A stretch of DNA of 64,000 bases from Candidatus Poseidoniales archaeon (GCA_003602415.1 QQSK01000002.1:66795-130794), one strand, 5' to 3'. Numbered from the stretch's first letter, positions 1-9,925 are shown. The notes: generated by a model from the letters alone, not told the origin. Translations and numbers: made by a program.

Positions 1-96
1 TTTGATTTAGGAATTGATGTAATGAAGCCTGAATACGTGCATGCATCTTCGGGAGTATATGTTCACACTTGGTCCATTGAGGAGGTTAAGCGATGA
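1..96 (+). CDS. C-terminal end of a truncated upstream CDS (possibly glycerophosphodiester phosphodiesterase-like)
   Basis: Open frame from the window start (FDLGIDVMKPEYVHASSGVYVHTWSIEEVKR*), stop TGA overlapping the next ATG as ATGA; the ending resembles the G-x-x-V-x-x-WT end of GDPD proteins. Confidence 0.45.
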   Translation, partial: FDLGIDVMKPEYVHASSGVYVHTWSIEEVKR

Positions 97-476
97 ATGA
101 ACGTGATTTCCTTCTTCTGGATGGAGATTGTGGTCTATGTCATAGACTGGCGACATTCATTGACAAGAGATTGGCTAAAGGACAAGATTTGGGATACAGA
201 CCTATATTGTCAGATGATGCTCAAGCGATGATTTCTAAATTCCCGAAGAGGCAACAAGATGCTGATTCTGTCTATCTAATTCGCAATGGGAAATCATACA
301 TTCGATCTGCTGCCGGAATTAGATGTCTACTATACATGAAATGGTATTATTCTATGTGGTTCCCATTGCTTTGGCTAATTCCTTTACCGATTAGAGACAT
401 AGGGTACAGAATTATTGCCAAGTATCGACACAGATTTTTCAAGCAACCTACTGAGTGTTTATTCAGAGTCGATTGA
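93..476 (+). CDS. DCC-family (DUF393) thiol-disulfide oxidoreductase-like protein
   Basis: N-terminal LLDGDCGLCHR matches the DxxCxxC DCC motif; size 127 aa. Confidence 0.8.
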   Translation: MNERDFLLLDGDCGLCHRLATFIDKRLAKGQDLGYRPILSDDAQAMISKFPKRQQDADSVYLIRNGKSYIRSAAGIRCLLYMKWYYSMWFPLLWLIPLPIRDIGYRIIAKYRHRFFKQPTECLFRVD

Positions 477-539
477 TTGTTTATTTTTCCCAAAAAAACC
501 GGGTAAAGTCTCTTTAAGTTGAAATTATTATTTTTTCTC

Positions 540-1196
540 ATGGGCAATAGTAAATGCAAGCATGAAAATTGCAATGCACTGGAATATAGAACAAGCGGTT
601 ATTGTCTTAAACACAAAAAGGCTGCTCCAGAGTCTATCTTCATAGTCACTTCTAATTTGGATGAAGAAGGAAATCAAATCCAAAAAAATAATCACCAATC
701 CTCAGACAATGTCGTAAATAACAAAAGTGATTATTCATCCAAACAAATTATTTTACCACTTAAACCAAGTTCAGGTAATGCGACAGCTGGGATTCTTGGC
801 ATTTCTGGATTTTGTTTTTTGATACTAGTCATAAATATAGATGAGATTCTGTTTGGTGATGGTGAAATATTTTGTTGGATTTGTTGTGGAGGATTATTTA
901 CGATAATTTTCATATTACTAAACTATTCAAATGCAAAGTCAAAATATGACAATGCTCGTGAAAAAGTGGTAATGGAAAAATTGGAAACAACAAAAAGTGA
1001 ACAAAGGATTCCAAAGAAGCCATCTGTTGCTTTAAGTTTCTTGAATGGTTTGTTTTTGATTTTGGCGATAATATTCATATTTAATGATGATATGATTTTC
1101 ATTTCATTCCTGTTTGGCACATTATTCTTGGTAACCTTCGTAGCTATATCGAGTGCGAATCGAGAATGGCAAAAATTCATCGACAATCATCTTTAG
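540..1196 (+). CDS. Membrane protein with N-terminal Cys/His cluster (CKHENC...CLKH)
   Basis: ORF with possible zinc motif C-x4-C-x10-C-x2-H and hydrophobic segments; ATG at 540 preferred over the TTG at 519. Confidence 0.6.
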   Translation: MGNSKCKHENCNALEYRTSGYCLKHKKAAPESIFIVTSNLDEEGNQIQKNNHQSSDNVVNNKSDYSSKQIILPLKPSSGNATAGILGISGFCFLILVINIDEILFGDGEIFCWICCGGLFTIIFILLNYSNAKSKYDNAREKVVMEKLETTKSEQRIPKKPSVALSFLNGLFLILAIIFIFNDDMIFISFLFGTLFLVTFVAISSANREWQKFIDNHL

Positions 1197-1248
1197 ATTT
1201 AATTATTTAATAACCAAATACAAAATCTGCTATGATCTCGAAAATTGA

Positions 1249-2043
1249 TTATTCTTCGTTATCGTTATTGGCCAAAATCAATTGCTTCAGTTCTGCAACT
1301 TCATCCCTTAGTTCGTTGATTAAACCTGAAATCCCTTCATCATCGCCACCTTCTTCAATAGATGCCATTGTATTCGTAAATACCGCAATGAACATGTTAA
1401 GGAATGTGAATGAGGTGCTAATGATGAAACTGACAAAGAAAAATGCAGCCCACCATCCTTGCTCATCAATAATCAATCTAGCAATTCCATTAGACCAAGA
1501 CTCCAATGTCATAACTTGGAATAATGAATAAAGAGACAGACCTAAACTACCAAAGTAGGTTTCTCCTGCAGGACCTCCATCTGAAAACATCATTGTTGCT
1601 AGTACTGAAAACACATAGATAACAATACAAAGCAACCAACTAATTGCTGCAATACCTCTCAATGAACGAAGCATTGCTTCAACCATTCTCTGCATCTCAG
1701 GCATACTGGAAACCAACCTCAGAGCTCTGAAAACTCTGAATACACGAAGAGTGCTTAATGGACCAGTAGTTGGTGCCAATGAAACCAGGATAATGACAAA
1801 ATCAAAATTGTTCCATGGGTCACTAAAGAATTTGTAACTATGCCCATATAATCTAATTACCAATTCAATTATGAAAATCCATAGAATTATTGTATCTGCA
1901 AGATGAAGAGTGTCCATAATTTCATCAGGCCAATCAAAAGTTTCCAATCCAATAGTAACAGCATTTATCACAATCAAAATCAAAATGAAATATTGAAATT
2001 TCAGATTCTCAGAAATTTGATAGCACTTCTCACGGTAATTCAT
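1249..2043 (-). CDS. Voltage-gated ion channel, bacterial NaChBac/BacNaV-like
   Basis: Six-TM architecture, S4 TLRVFRVFRALRLVSS (R-x2-R-x2-R-x2-R), pore MTLESWS, S6, C-terminal coiled coil INELRDEVAELKQLI. Confidence 0.88.
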   Translation of the reverse strand: MNYREKCYQISENLKFQYFILILIVINAVTIGLETFDWPDEIMDTLHLADTIILWIFIIELVIRLYGHSYKFFSDPWNNFDFVIILVSLAPTTGPLSTLRVFRVFRALRLVSSMPEMQRMVEAMLRSLRGIAAISWLLCIVIYVFSVLATMMFSDGGPAGETYFGSLGLSLYSLFQVMTLESWSNGIARLIIDEQGWWAAFFFVSFIISTSFTFLNMFIAVFTNTMASIEEGGDDEGISGLINELRDEVAELKQLILANNDNEE

Positions 2044-2065
2044 AATTACACCTAATCCTTCAAAA

Positions 2066-3589
2066 TTAAATCATTTCACTCGATTCTAAAACCGGTCTCT
2101 TCAAACTAGGAGAGAAATCAACCAATTTAGCCCAGACTGTAATTTCATCTCCTTCTTTGTGACTGAGTATCTTTTCATCAAAGGCTACTGGAATTTTGAT
2201 GACTCCCACATATGGTCCACCATCGATTAAACCATGAACGGATTGACCGCTACGATAAACTGGGTCTCCAATCAGTGTACGTTCCATCTTTTGGATCTTC
2301 AAATTGACTAGGAATTCACTGGTTTGTGTTTCCATCAATGTGCGTCTTTCACTTGAGAATTTAGCTTCTTCCATCTGCAAAATAAATCTTTCAAGATCTG
2401 TGTCAATACCCTCAGATAAATCTCCTTCTGAAGAATGTAGTTCCTCTACAGAATGTGCTTCATTTTCTTGATGGATTCTCGCTTCTTCCTCTGCCTGTAA
2501 TCTAGCGGCTTCTTCGGCTTGCAATCTTGCATCTTCCTCGGCTTGTAATGTAGCTGATTCGTCTTGCTGTGAATCGTCATGTTCAACATCAACTATTGAC
2601 TCATCTAATTCCACTTCTTCCAGAACATTATCAATTTCATCATCGCTATATTCACCTTCAGATTCTAATTCAAATCCTAAATGTACCCACATCTGATTCA
2701 ATTCGTTTTCATCGAGTTTGCCATCACCATTTGAATCGAATTGTTTGATTGCATCGGTTACAATAAATGCAGGGACGGCAAATCCTGTTGCTGCAGTCAT
2801 TGCTCCCGCAATTTCAGTAGCGTCTAACTTTCCATCCTTGTTGAAATCTGCGACCTCCATCAGAATCTGTGGAGTTAGGTTGCGTTCTTTGATTTGCTTA
2901 GAAATTTGGTCGAGAACTACATTGTGAGCAACTTCTGTTGCAGTTTCTCCTGATTCATTAGCAGGTATTCTAGAATTGATTTCATACTTGCCCTGTTCAA
3001 TATTCTCTTGTAATTTCTGCCTTCCCTGTTCACGTAATTCTTCTGCTCTGGCTACTGCCTTCTCTCGACTACTTTGAATAATTCTTGATGTGGCCACACC
3101 CGCTATTCCACCAGCTGCAGCAATCGCACCAAGTTTTAGTCCTTTTTTGGCAATATCAGAATTGTGTAATGCCTCAATCTTTTGAGTTCTTGAACCACTA
3201 TCAAATCCATACGCACTAGATAGAACATCCAATTCAGATTGTTCGAGTTGTTCCAATGGTTTACCATCTCTAACCTGCTTGATCACTCTAGACAAAATCT
3301 GATTTGACGGGTTGTTATAGTCGGCGGCTGATGCTTGAACATTTTCAGCACCCTGAGTCATCCATTTCCATTCACCTGAACTATCTTGCTTGAGAACCAT
3401 TTTACCATCTGAACTAACAGCTGAGCCAGAGGATGCGACTGAACCTGCAACAAGACCAAATATGCCGAATAAGCAACAAAATGTACCTAATCCTGGAGAT
3501 AAAGCGGTCAAGAAGAAACTACCTGCAATCAATACCCAACTGCTAGATTTAATCCAACTTAGAGGATTATCTTCTCCCGACATGGTCAC
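2066..3589 (-). CDS. Membrane-anchored EF-hand protein with octapeptide repeat
   Basis: Two canonical EF-hand loops (DFNKDGKLDATE, DSNGDGKLDENE), N-terminal hydrophobic segments, Glu/Ala-rich repeats. Confidence 0.75.
   Translation of the reverse strand: MTMSGEDNPLSWIKSSSWVLIAGSFFLTALSPGLGTFCCLFGIFGLVAGSVASSGSAVSSDGKMVLKQDSSGEWKWMTQGAENVQASAADYNNPSNQILSRVIKQVRDGKPLEQLEQSELDVLSSAYGFDSGSRTQKIEALHNSDIAKKGLKLGAIAAAGGIAGVATSRIIQSSREKAVARAEELREQGRQKLQENIEQGKYEINSRIPANESGETATEVAHNVVLDQISKQIKERNLTPQILMEVADFNKDGKLDATEIAGAMTAATGFAVPAFIVTDAIKQFDSNGDGKLDENELNQMWVHLGFELESEGEYSDDEIDNVLEEVELDESIVDVEHDDSQQDESATLQAEEDARLQAEEAARLQAEEEARIHQENEAHSVEELHSSEGDLSEGIDTDLERFILQMEEAKFSSERRTLMETQTSEFLVNLKIQKMERTLIGDPVYRSGQSVHGLIDGGPYVGVIKIPVAFDEKILSHKEGDEITVWAKLVDFSPSLKRPVLESSEMI
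2456..2551 (-). repeat. Four tandem 24-bp units encoding [T/R]LQAEE[D/A/E]A
   Basis: TLQAEEDA-RLQAEEAA-RLQAEEEA-RIHQENEA read from the CDS. Confidence 0.75.
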
Positions 3590-3622
3590 ACGATGCCGAA
3601 TGTAGTCATGAACTTGATGCCG

Positions 3623-4903
3623 TCACGGCCACCTTGCCTTGGGCCATTCTTCTGGGTTGCCATGATTCCATGAAATCGTACACAATGCTGTTTCAATTTG
3701 AGCTAAATCTTGGTATCCTCTCTCGATTTGAATTCTGAACAGCCATTCTTTCAAGCGACCCAATCTTATACCGGGTCCTAAACCAGTCTTTTCCATAATC
3801 CAATCACCATCGATTAAGCACTCGATATTTGTTGGATATTGTAATGCTTTTTTGATTAGATCAATATTCTTGCCCATTGAATCTAGTAAATCACCATGGG
3901 TCAAAACTTCTTCTCCGAGTTCGTTTCTATATAATCTCAATTCGTTAGCATCAGGATAATTGTGGATTAAAAAATGAAGTTTTTTGGTTCTTGAGAATGT
4001 ATTTTTAGAAACCTTCAACCTTTTCAAAATATCATCAATCTCGTTAGATTTCAATTTTAAAAACATCATTGATAATCTTGCTTCTAAATCAGGTTCAAGT
4101 TTTGAAATGTTATCGATTAAATCAAGAGAGATAGGGTATCCAATAATTGCACCTAAGACTCCATCTCGGTTCATTCTCGAAAGTATAACATGCGCATTTT
4201 TACCAATAATAATTCGCTTTAATTCTGCCCAAATTCGTTCAATAGAAACCATCGCTAACATAGATCTATGTTCCACCAAGGCATCTGATAATTCGTTATC
4301 AGGGAACCAAACTCCGTTTTGTGAGCGATCCATAAATCGGTACGCTCGCATTATCCTCAATCCGTCTTCAGACAGTCTTTGTGAGGCTTTGCCTACAGCT
4401 CGCAAATTTCCATTTTGTAAATCGATTCTTCCTTTGTATGGGTCGTGTAATAATTCTCTAGCACAATCATAAGCCATAGAATTCATAGTGAAATCTCTCC
4501 TAGAAAGGTCGACTGCAAGGCTATCCCCCCATTCTACAGCATCTGGTCTCCTTCCATCTCCATACCCTGTTTCTGTCCTAAGAGTAGTTATTTCAAACAA
4601 TGATTCTCCGCTCTTTACAGTAATAGTTCCAAATCTTTCACCTGTTGGAATAGTATCCTCAAAGGACTCAATTATCTGTTGTGGCGTGGCATTAGTACAG
4701 ATGTCATATTCAGAGGGAATAGTTCCTAAAATACAATCACGAACGGCTCCACCAACTACCCAGGCACCATATCCGCCGGCACATAATACATCGAGTACAT
4801 GTCGCAAGTCATCGTTTTGAGGTATTAGAGAAGGGAAATGTTCTCCAGCAACATCTGCAAGAAGACCCTCCTCCATAGATAGTGTCACACTCACCCTTTC
4901 CAA
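3623..4903 (-). CDS. CCA tRNA nucleotidyltransferase / poly(A) polymerase family, class II (bacterial type)
   Basis: VVGGAVRDCILG...EYDICTNATP...RRDFTMNSMAYD class II nucleotidyltransferase motifs. Confidence 0.88.
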   Translation of the reverse strand: MERVSVTLSMEEGLLADVAGEHFPSLIPQNDDLRHVLDVLCAGGYGAWVVGGAVRDCILGTIPSEYDICTNATPQQIIESFEDTIPTGERFGTITVKSGESLFEITTLRTETGYGDGRRPDAVEWGDSLAVDLSRRDFTMNSMAYDCARELLHDPYKGRIDLQNGNLRAVGKASQRLSEDGLRIMRAYRFMDRSQNGVWFPDNELSDALVEHRSMLAMVSIERIWAELKRIIIGKNAHVILSRMNRDGVLGAIIGYPISLDLIDNISKLEPDLEARLSMMFLKLKSNEIDDILKRLKVSKNTFSRTKKLHFLIHNYPDANELRLYRNELGEEVLTHGDLLDSMGKNIDLIKKALQYPTNIECLIDGDWIMEKTGLGPGIRLGRLKEWLFRIQIERGYQDLAQIETALCTISWNHGNPEEWPKARWP

Positions 4904-4936
4904 AGCATTATCCCATACATCTGCTTCGATTATGCT

Positions 4937-5356
4937 ATGTCGTGGGAAGCAGATGATGTCACATTGGTCAATATTGAATGGCTAAAGCCCCATGAAGAAA
5001 TCAAAATCAAAAATCGAGACAAGTTGTTAGATATGACCAAAAGATGGGGAGGATTTACCAAACCGCTTCTCGTAGATTCACAAACAGGATCGATTTTAGA
5101 TGGACATCATAGATACTCAGTGGCATTATCACTGGAACTGAAAAGAGTTCCTGTAATCTTGATTGATTATTTGGAAGATGATGAAATCACTGTTGATGTT
5201 TGGCCAGGTTGTGGCCTACAAAGTATTTCCAAGCAAGATGTAATCAACATGTGCTTGAGTGAAGAACTGTATCCTCCAAAGACTAGCAAACACACAATTG
5301 CAAACCACATGCCCCCAATTCATGTGTTGCTTGATGATTTATCCCGTTCAGAATAA
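4937..5356 (+). CDS. ParB/SerK-like domain protein (candidate free serine kinase)
   Basis: LKPHE...DGHHRY...PPKTSKH resembles the SerK/ParB-like family. Confidence 0.65.
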   Translation: MSWEADDVTLVNIEWLKPHEEIKIKNRDKLLDMTKRWGGFTKPLLVDSQTGSILDGHHRYSVALSLELKRVPVILIDYLEDDEITVDVWPGCGLQSISKQDVINMCLSEELYPPKTSKHTIANHMPPIHVLLDDLSRSE

Positions 5357-7105
5357 TCAGCGTTTTGAGGATTTAATCGAATGCCAAGTTTTGTTCCCTT
5401 TACCTTCAATGGTCACCGGATGATTAGGATTACTGATTGGAGTAATAACAACGTCCTGAAGTGCACCTTCTCTAGCTATTGTGAATTTGGTTTTCACATC
5501 TTGATTGCCAAATACTGCTGCTGAAATTTCTGATGAAGATTTCACTCGTAGCCCATCTATGGCCACAATTTCATCACCAGTGTGAATCAATTCTCTACAA
5601 GGTGAACCTGACAGATGAGTACGAACCTTCACATTGCCGTTGGAGTTTACCAAATTTAGCCCAACCCATGCACCCTTATTCTTCTTATCAGGAATCATAT
5701 CCATGCCCAATTTTTGAATTGCAGATAATACATCAGGTGCTTTACGTTCACTAACTAATGAGTCAAGCATAGTTCCTAATCTTCTTCCGCCTGGAATATT
5801 GACTAACACTTTCTTGATATCCGCGTGTGTAATTCCAGGATTATCAGAATCAAGTTTGAAATCATGATACAGTTTTGCCATTACATCATCCATTCCAAAC
5901 TCTCCTTTGGACCTCTTTCGTAATTCTACATCCAAACAAAATATTGCCATTTCGCCTTCTAGATAATATGAGATTTGAACCTCACGGCTATACGAATTTG
6001 CTCTGTAAAGATGAATCCAAGCATCATGACTACTCTCTTGCAAGGATTCATGTTCCATTCCGTTACGGTCAGTATGACGTTTCATCTTCCGAGTCCAGTC
6101 TTTCCTCCAATCCTCTTCGGTCCAAGCACCACTTCGTAAGCAGATTATATCTCCCAACCAAGACGTTAGACCTTCAAACCACCAAAGCAGGTCTGAGTGT
6201 ACTTCCTTTTGTAATTCATAATCTATGAAATTCTTAGGCCTTAGTTGCTTTACATTCCACTGGTGTAAGAACTCATGGCTGAATAATGAGACTAAATCTC
6301 TCCATTGTTCTTCATTGCCTTCCTGAAGACATTTTCTTGGCATCATAGAGGTTTGGCTTCTGAGGTGTTCTAAACCACCTCTTCCTGAATCTGTCAAATG
6401 TAAAACTGTCCAATACTCCTTCCATTCAGGAACTCCAAATAATGCGAAATGCTCCTCTATTACCAACTTCATGGCTTCAACAAATCGATTAATTCCTTTC
6501 TGAGGTATTGGTAAACTACCTGAATCCCATAACTTGAGATATTGCTTACAACCTTGAACTTCAAAGCTAATCATTGGATTAGGGTTGGATTCTATGATTG
6601 CATCAAGAAATTCATCTCTTCCATCAGCAAACCATTCGCCTTCTTTACCGGGCAACTGAATTGCAGTATTCCAAGATTCTGGCTTAGCAAGAGTAATTTT
6701 GTGAGTAAGATTCATTCTTTCAGAATCTATTCCTCTTGTAGGCATTAACCAAGTGTATGGGGGCATAATATGAACGTGCGAAGTATCCAAATGGTTTGCA
6801 CGACAAGTCATCTCTGCGGCTAATACCTTGTAAGTAAGCACTACTCTACTAGCATCGCTAACGCCATTTACTCTCACGCCATCGATTTCTACTCTCTTAA
6901 CATCTGCTGGTTTGCCATCACAGGTAGCCTCAAGATCAGACATATGCTGAATAGGCTCTCTAATGAAATAAGAACCCGGCACCCATCTAGGAAATCTCAA
7001 TTCCAAAAAATTCCCTGTGAATGGACCCTCAATTTCAATTCGTACTCCAAGCCTTCGACTAGCTCCATCTGTAGCATCAGCATGAAATGTAATACCTGAA
7101 CTCAT
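5357..7105 (-). CDS. M61 family glycyl aminopeptidase with PDZ domain
   Basis: FSHEFLHQWNVKQLRPKNF zinc motif; C-terminal PDZ-like GDEIVAIDGLRV. Confidence 0.88.
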   Translation of the reverse strand: MSSGITFHADATDGASRRLGVRIEIEGPFTGNFLELRFPRWVPGSYFIREPIQHMSDLEATCDGKPADVKRVEIDGVRVNGVSDASRVVLTYKVLAAEMTCRANHLDTSHVHIMPPYTWLMPTRGIDSERMNLTHKITLAKPESWNTAIQLPGKEGEWFADGRDEFLDAIIESNPNPMISFEVQGCKQYLKLWDSGSLPIPQKGINRFVEAMKLVIEEHFALFGVPEWKEYWTVLHLTDSGRGGLEHLRSQTSMMPRKCLQEGNEEQWRDLVSLFSHEFLHQWNVKQLRPKNFIDYELQKEVHSDLLWWFEGLTSWLGDIICLRSGAWTEEDWRKDWTRKMKRHTDRNGMEHESLQESSHDAWIHLYRANSYSREVQISYYLEGEMAIFCLDVELRKRSKGEFGMDDVMAKLYHDFKLDSDNPGITHADIKKVLVNIPGGRRLGTMLDSLVSERKAPDVLSAIQKLGMDMIPDKKNKGAWVGLNLVNSNGNVKVRTHLSGSPCRELIHTGDEIVAIDGLRVKSSSEISAAVFGNQDVKTKFTIAREGALQDVVITPISNPNHPVTIEGKGNKTWHSIKSSKR

Positions 7106-8061
7106 TGTCTCTCACCTTCTAACTCAGCGACGGAGGCTGATAGGTTCATCGCTGCCAATTGAACCAATTTGGATTCATCATTAGAAATTGCATTTAGTCG
7201 CTCTAAGTCGATGTCCAATCTACCTTCCATTTGTTCGATTAACTTCAATCTAAGTCTAGAATTAATTGATTCATCCTCAATCATACCCCACCTTAATTCG
7301 ATTGAATTTTCATCATATCTTGAGCGTAACCACCTCACTATAATTTCAGGACTTGTCTTTGCGATTAATTGGATTCTGTCATCGACCTCTTGAATCTCGT
7401 TTCGCAAAGTATCTGCTATTGATTTTCGAACTTTGGGATTCGAATCTTTGCATGCTTTCTCCAAAATATCCCCTCCGACATTTACTGCCATTGAGGCGAT
7501 TAATGAACGAAGATTGGCATCGGACGATGTAAGTCCGCTTTCCAGTATATTTTGACTCAAAACTATTTCATTTTCAGATGCATTTGCTATTGCAGCACGA
7601 CGTACAGATGAATGTTTGTCAGAAATCAATGCAGAAATAATTTGTTCATCTGTAGATGAACTAGCTGCAACCATTCTTACTGAATGATGAATGTCAGAAG
7701 CAAACCTTTCGTGCATTTCGGCATCATTTGACAAACTTCTTGCGGCAAAGGACCTAGTGATGTGGTCATCACTTTCGAAAAGAATTTGAGCCAACTCAGG
7801 AGCCTCAATACGTTCCAATAATTCCCCAACTAATCTTTGATGGCCATCCATCAATGGCATCAGGTCTTGTGAACTATTTGCCCACTTTCTATGTGCATCT
7901 AATGCTTTATTCTTGAACCAAAAGTCATCATCTACAAGCAAAGGTACGAAACCCTTCAGTGCCCTTGGATTGTCGGCATCAAACAAATGCCTAACGGCTC
8001 TTCTACGGATTTTTACATCCTTGTTTGATAATCTGGCAATCTCTGTTTCTATTGCTGACAA
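7102..8061 (-). CDS. HEAT-repeat-like protein
   Basis: Repeated helical units such as DKHSSVRRAAIANAS and DSNPKVRKSIADTL; 4-bp overlap with the M61 gene. Confidence 0.65.
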   Translation of the reverse strand: MSAIETEIARLSNKDVKIRRRAVRHLFDADNPRALKGFVPLLVDDDFWFKNKALDAHRKWANSSQDLMPLMDGHQRLVGELLERIEAPELAQILFESDDHITRSFAARSLSNDAEMHERFASDIHHSVRMVAASSSTDEQIISALISDKHSSVRRAAIANASENEIVLSQNILESGLTSSDANLRSLIASMAVNVGGDILEKACKDSNPKVRKSIADTLRNEIQEVDDRIQLIAKTSPEIIVRWLRSRYDENSIELRWGMIEDESINSRLRLKLIEQMEGRLDIDLERLNAISNDESKLVQLAAMNLSASVAELEGERQ

Positions 8062-8069
8062 AAAATCAC

Positions 8070-9032
8070 CTAAGGTACAAAATCTGAATGGCCGCTAGTA
8101 TCTAAATCGTCTTTTGGAGTATCAAATGAGGCAATTCTATTTTCCATCATCGATTGGATAATTGGCCACAAGTGAACAAACCATTCTCCCTTTTCCATCA
8201 TCAGTTTCATCATTGGATGTTCGCCTGGTTCATCCATTTCTTCAGGAGGGGGTAAATCATCAGGTAATAATCGAAGATCTGCGACCAAATCATACAATTT
8301 GTTCCTTTCATTATCTTCCACTAAGCCAGCGTCGTTCATCAATTCAATAACCTGTTCAATCAGTTCAGCCATTTCGGTTGGAGAAGGAGTATCAACTATT
8401 GAATTGGAGATGTCTAGGGGGCCGAAAATAACGCTACCTAAATCAGTTTCAAACAATTCTCCATCTTGTTTTTCGATTTTCAATAATCTTTGACTATTCC
8501 TATCACCTAATGGGGCAATTGCAAATCCTCCATCTATAATTCCATCACTCAACCAATCCGGTAATTCTTGAATTTGCCCGGTAACCAAAACTCTGTTTAA
8601 CTCAGGAATTGAAATGTCATGATTATCTTTGATAACATGGCATTCAACAGTTGGGTATCCTCTAAGATTGGATGAGATATGTGTTATAACTTCAGATGAA
8701 GGGTCTAACACTGTTACTCTTCCATCTTCACCAACAATATGCGCAACTAAAGCGCTGATATAGCCTCCTTTAGCCCCATAAATTACGATATGTTGGCCCA
8801 AGTTAAGTTCCAAATTATGTAATAGAGTTACAATCATATGGGGTGCTGAAATTGTTTTTACTCCACCTTCTGGGGTTTCTAAGAATACCACTGGACGGTC
8901 ATAATAGAATCCACTTGAATCGTGTTCTGTAAAATCTTCAACATCAACTTTTTTCATAGCAGACTCTACAACGCTAGGAACCTCTATTCCTGAGTCTTTG
9001 AGGATTTTTAACAACTCATCTAGATTGCGCAT
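8070..9032 (-). CDS. Protein-L-isoaspartate O-methyltransferase-like protein with C-terminal extension
   Basis: SAPHMIVTLLHNLELNLGQHIVIYGAKGGYISALVAHIVGEDGRVTVLD (PCMT/SAM-binding pattern) and DGGFAIAPLG. Confidence 0.7.
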   Translation of the reverse strand: MRNLDELLKILKDSGIEVPSVVESAMKKVDVEDFTEHDSSGFYYDRPVVFLETPEGGVKTISAPHMIVTLLHNLELNLGQHIVIYGAKGGYISALVAHIVGEDGRVTVLDPSSEVITHISSNLRGYPTVECHVIKDNHDISIPELNRVLVTGQIQELPDWLSDGIIDGGFAIAPLGDRNSQRLLKIEKQDGELFETDLGSVIFGPLDISNSIVDTPSPTEMAELIEQVIELMNDAGLVEDNERNKLYDLVADLRLLPDDLPPPEEMDEPGEHPMMKLMMEKGEWFVHLWPIIQSMMENRIASFDTPKDDLDTSGHSDFVP

Positions 9033-9069
9033 AACTATCCCTCAAAGCCGTATAATGTAAACCCCAACA

Positions 9070-9885
9070 TCATTGGTCTTCAATTTCTTCGTCCCCGGGA
9101 ACTCCTTCATCATGCATATTTGAGTGCATGTTTATTAGTAATAACTTGAAGTTTTCATCATTATCAAAACCTAGGTTTTCGGAATCAGATACCGCCATAT
9201 CTTTGAACATTTCATATTCATCTTTTGTAATTCTAATATTTGTGTATGAACCCATCATATCGTCCATAACAACACTCTCAATTCGCGAAAGGTGCTCTGC
9301 AAGAGTTGCTCTTGCAAGTTTCAATTCTTCAGCCATCTCTGAAATTCTAACTTTTTTCTTGATATCATACCAACCCTTGTCATAAGCGAACTTAGCTAAT
9401 TTGAGTTGTTTTGGATTCAAAGGGCCTTTTTCTTGACTTACGGATAAGTCGAGGTTTCTTGCTGATATTCTATCTGGTTTTGCCATAATCCTAGCCATAG
9501 CTGCAACCAATCTTAATCGAATATTTCCTCCTTGAAGGATATAGGTCATTCCTTCTCCATCTAGTCTGCACCCTGGTGCTGCTGTTGTTCCTCCAGTTCT
9601 TGCATTGAAATTAGATAATGGATGTGATAATCGAACATTGAGGACATAACTCTCATCTTCTGATTCGGGAGTATAGTGAACATCTAGGAGTTGCAAAAAG
9701 TAGATTGAATTAAGATCTTCAGGACTCATTCCAGATTTGAAATTAACTTTAATCAAAATACGTACATCTCTTGGAGTACGCTTAATGTATGCAAGAAACA
9801 CTAAATTGGAAACGATATCCAATAATGGAGCAATGTCGGTCTCCATCAAGCGGGACCTTCTCCAGAAAAGTGTGATTTCCCGCAT
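9070..9885 (-). CDS. Bat-type HTH_10 transcriptional regulator
   Basis: LNPKQLKLAKFAYDKGWYDIKKKVRISEMAEELKLARATLAEHLSRIE matches the bacterio-opsin activator HTH pattern. Confidence 0.75.
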   Translation of the reverse strand: MREITLFWRRSRLMETDIAPLLDIVSNLVFLAYIKRTPRDVRILIKVNFKSGMSPEDLNSIYFLQLLDVHYTPESEDESYVLNVRLSHPLSNFNARTGGTTAAPGCRLDGEGMTYILQGGNIRLRLVAAMARIMAKPDRISARNLDLSVSQEKGPLNPKQLKLAKFAYDKGWYDIKKKVRISEMAEELKLARATLAEHLSRIESVVMDDMMGSYTNIRITKDEYEMFKDMAVSDSENLGFDNDENFKLLLINMHSNMHDEGVPGDEEIEDQ

Positions 9886-9925
9886 ATTTGTCTCATCCGA
9901 TGAATTGATTTTATCTCTCCGGTTC

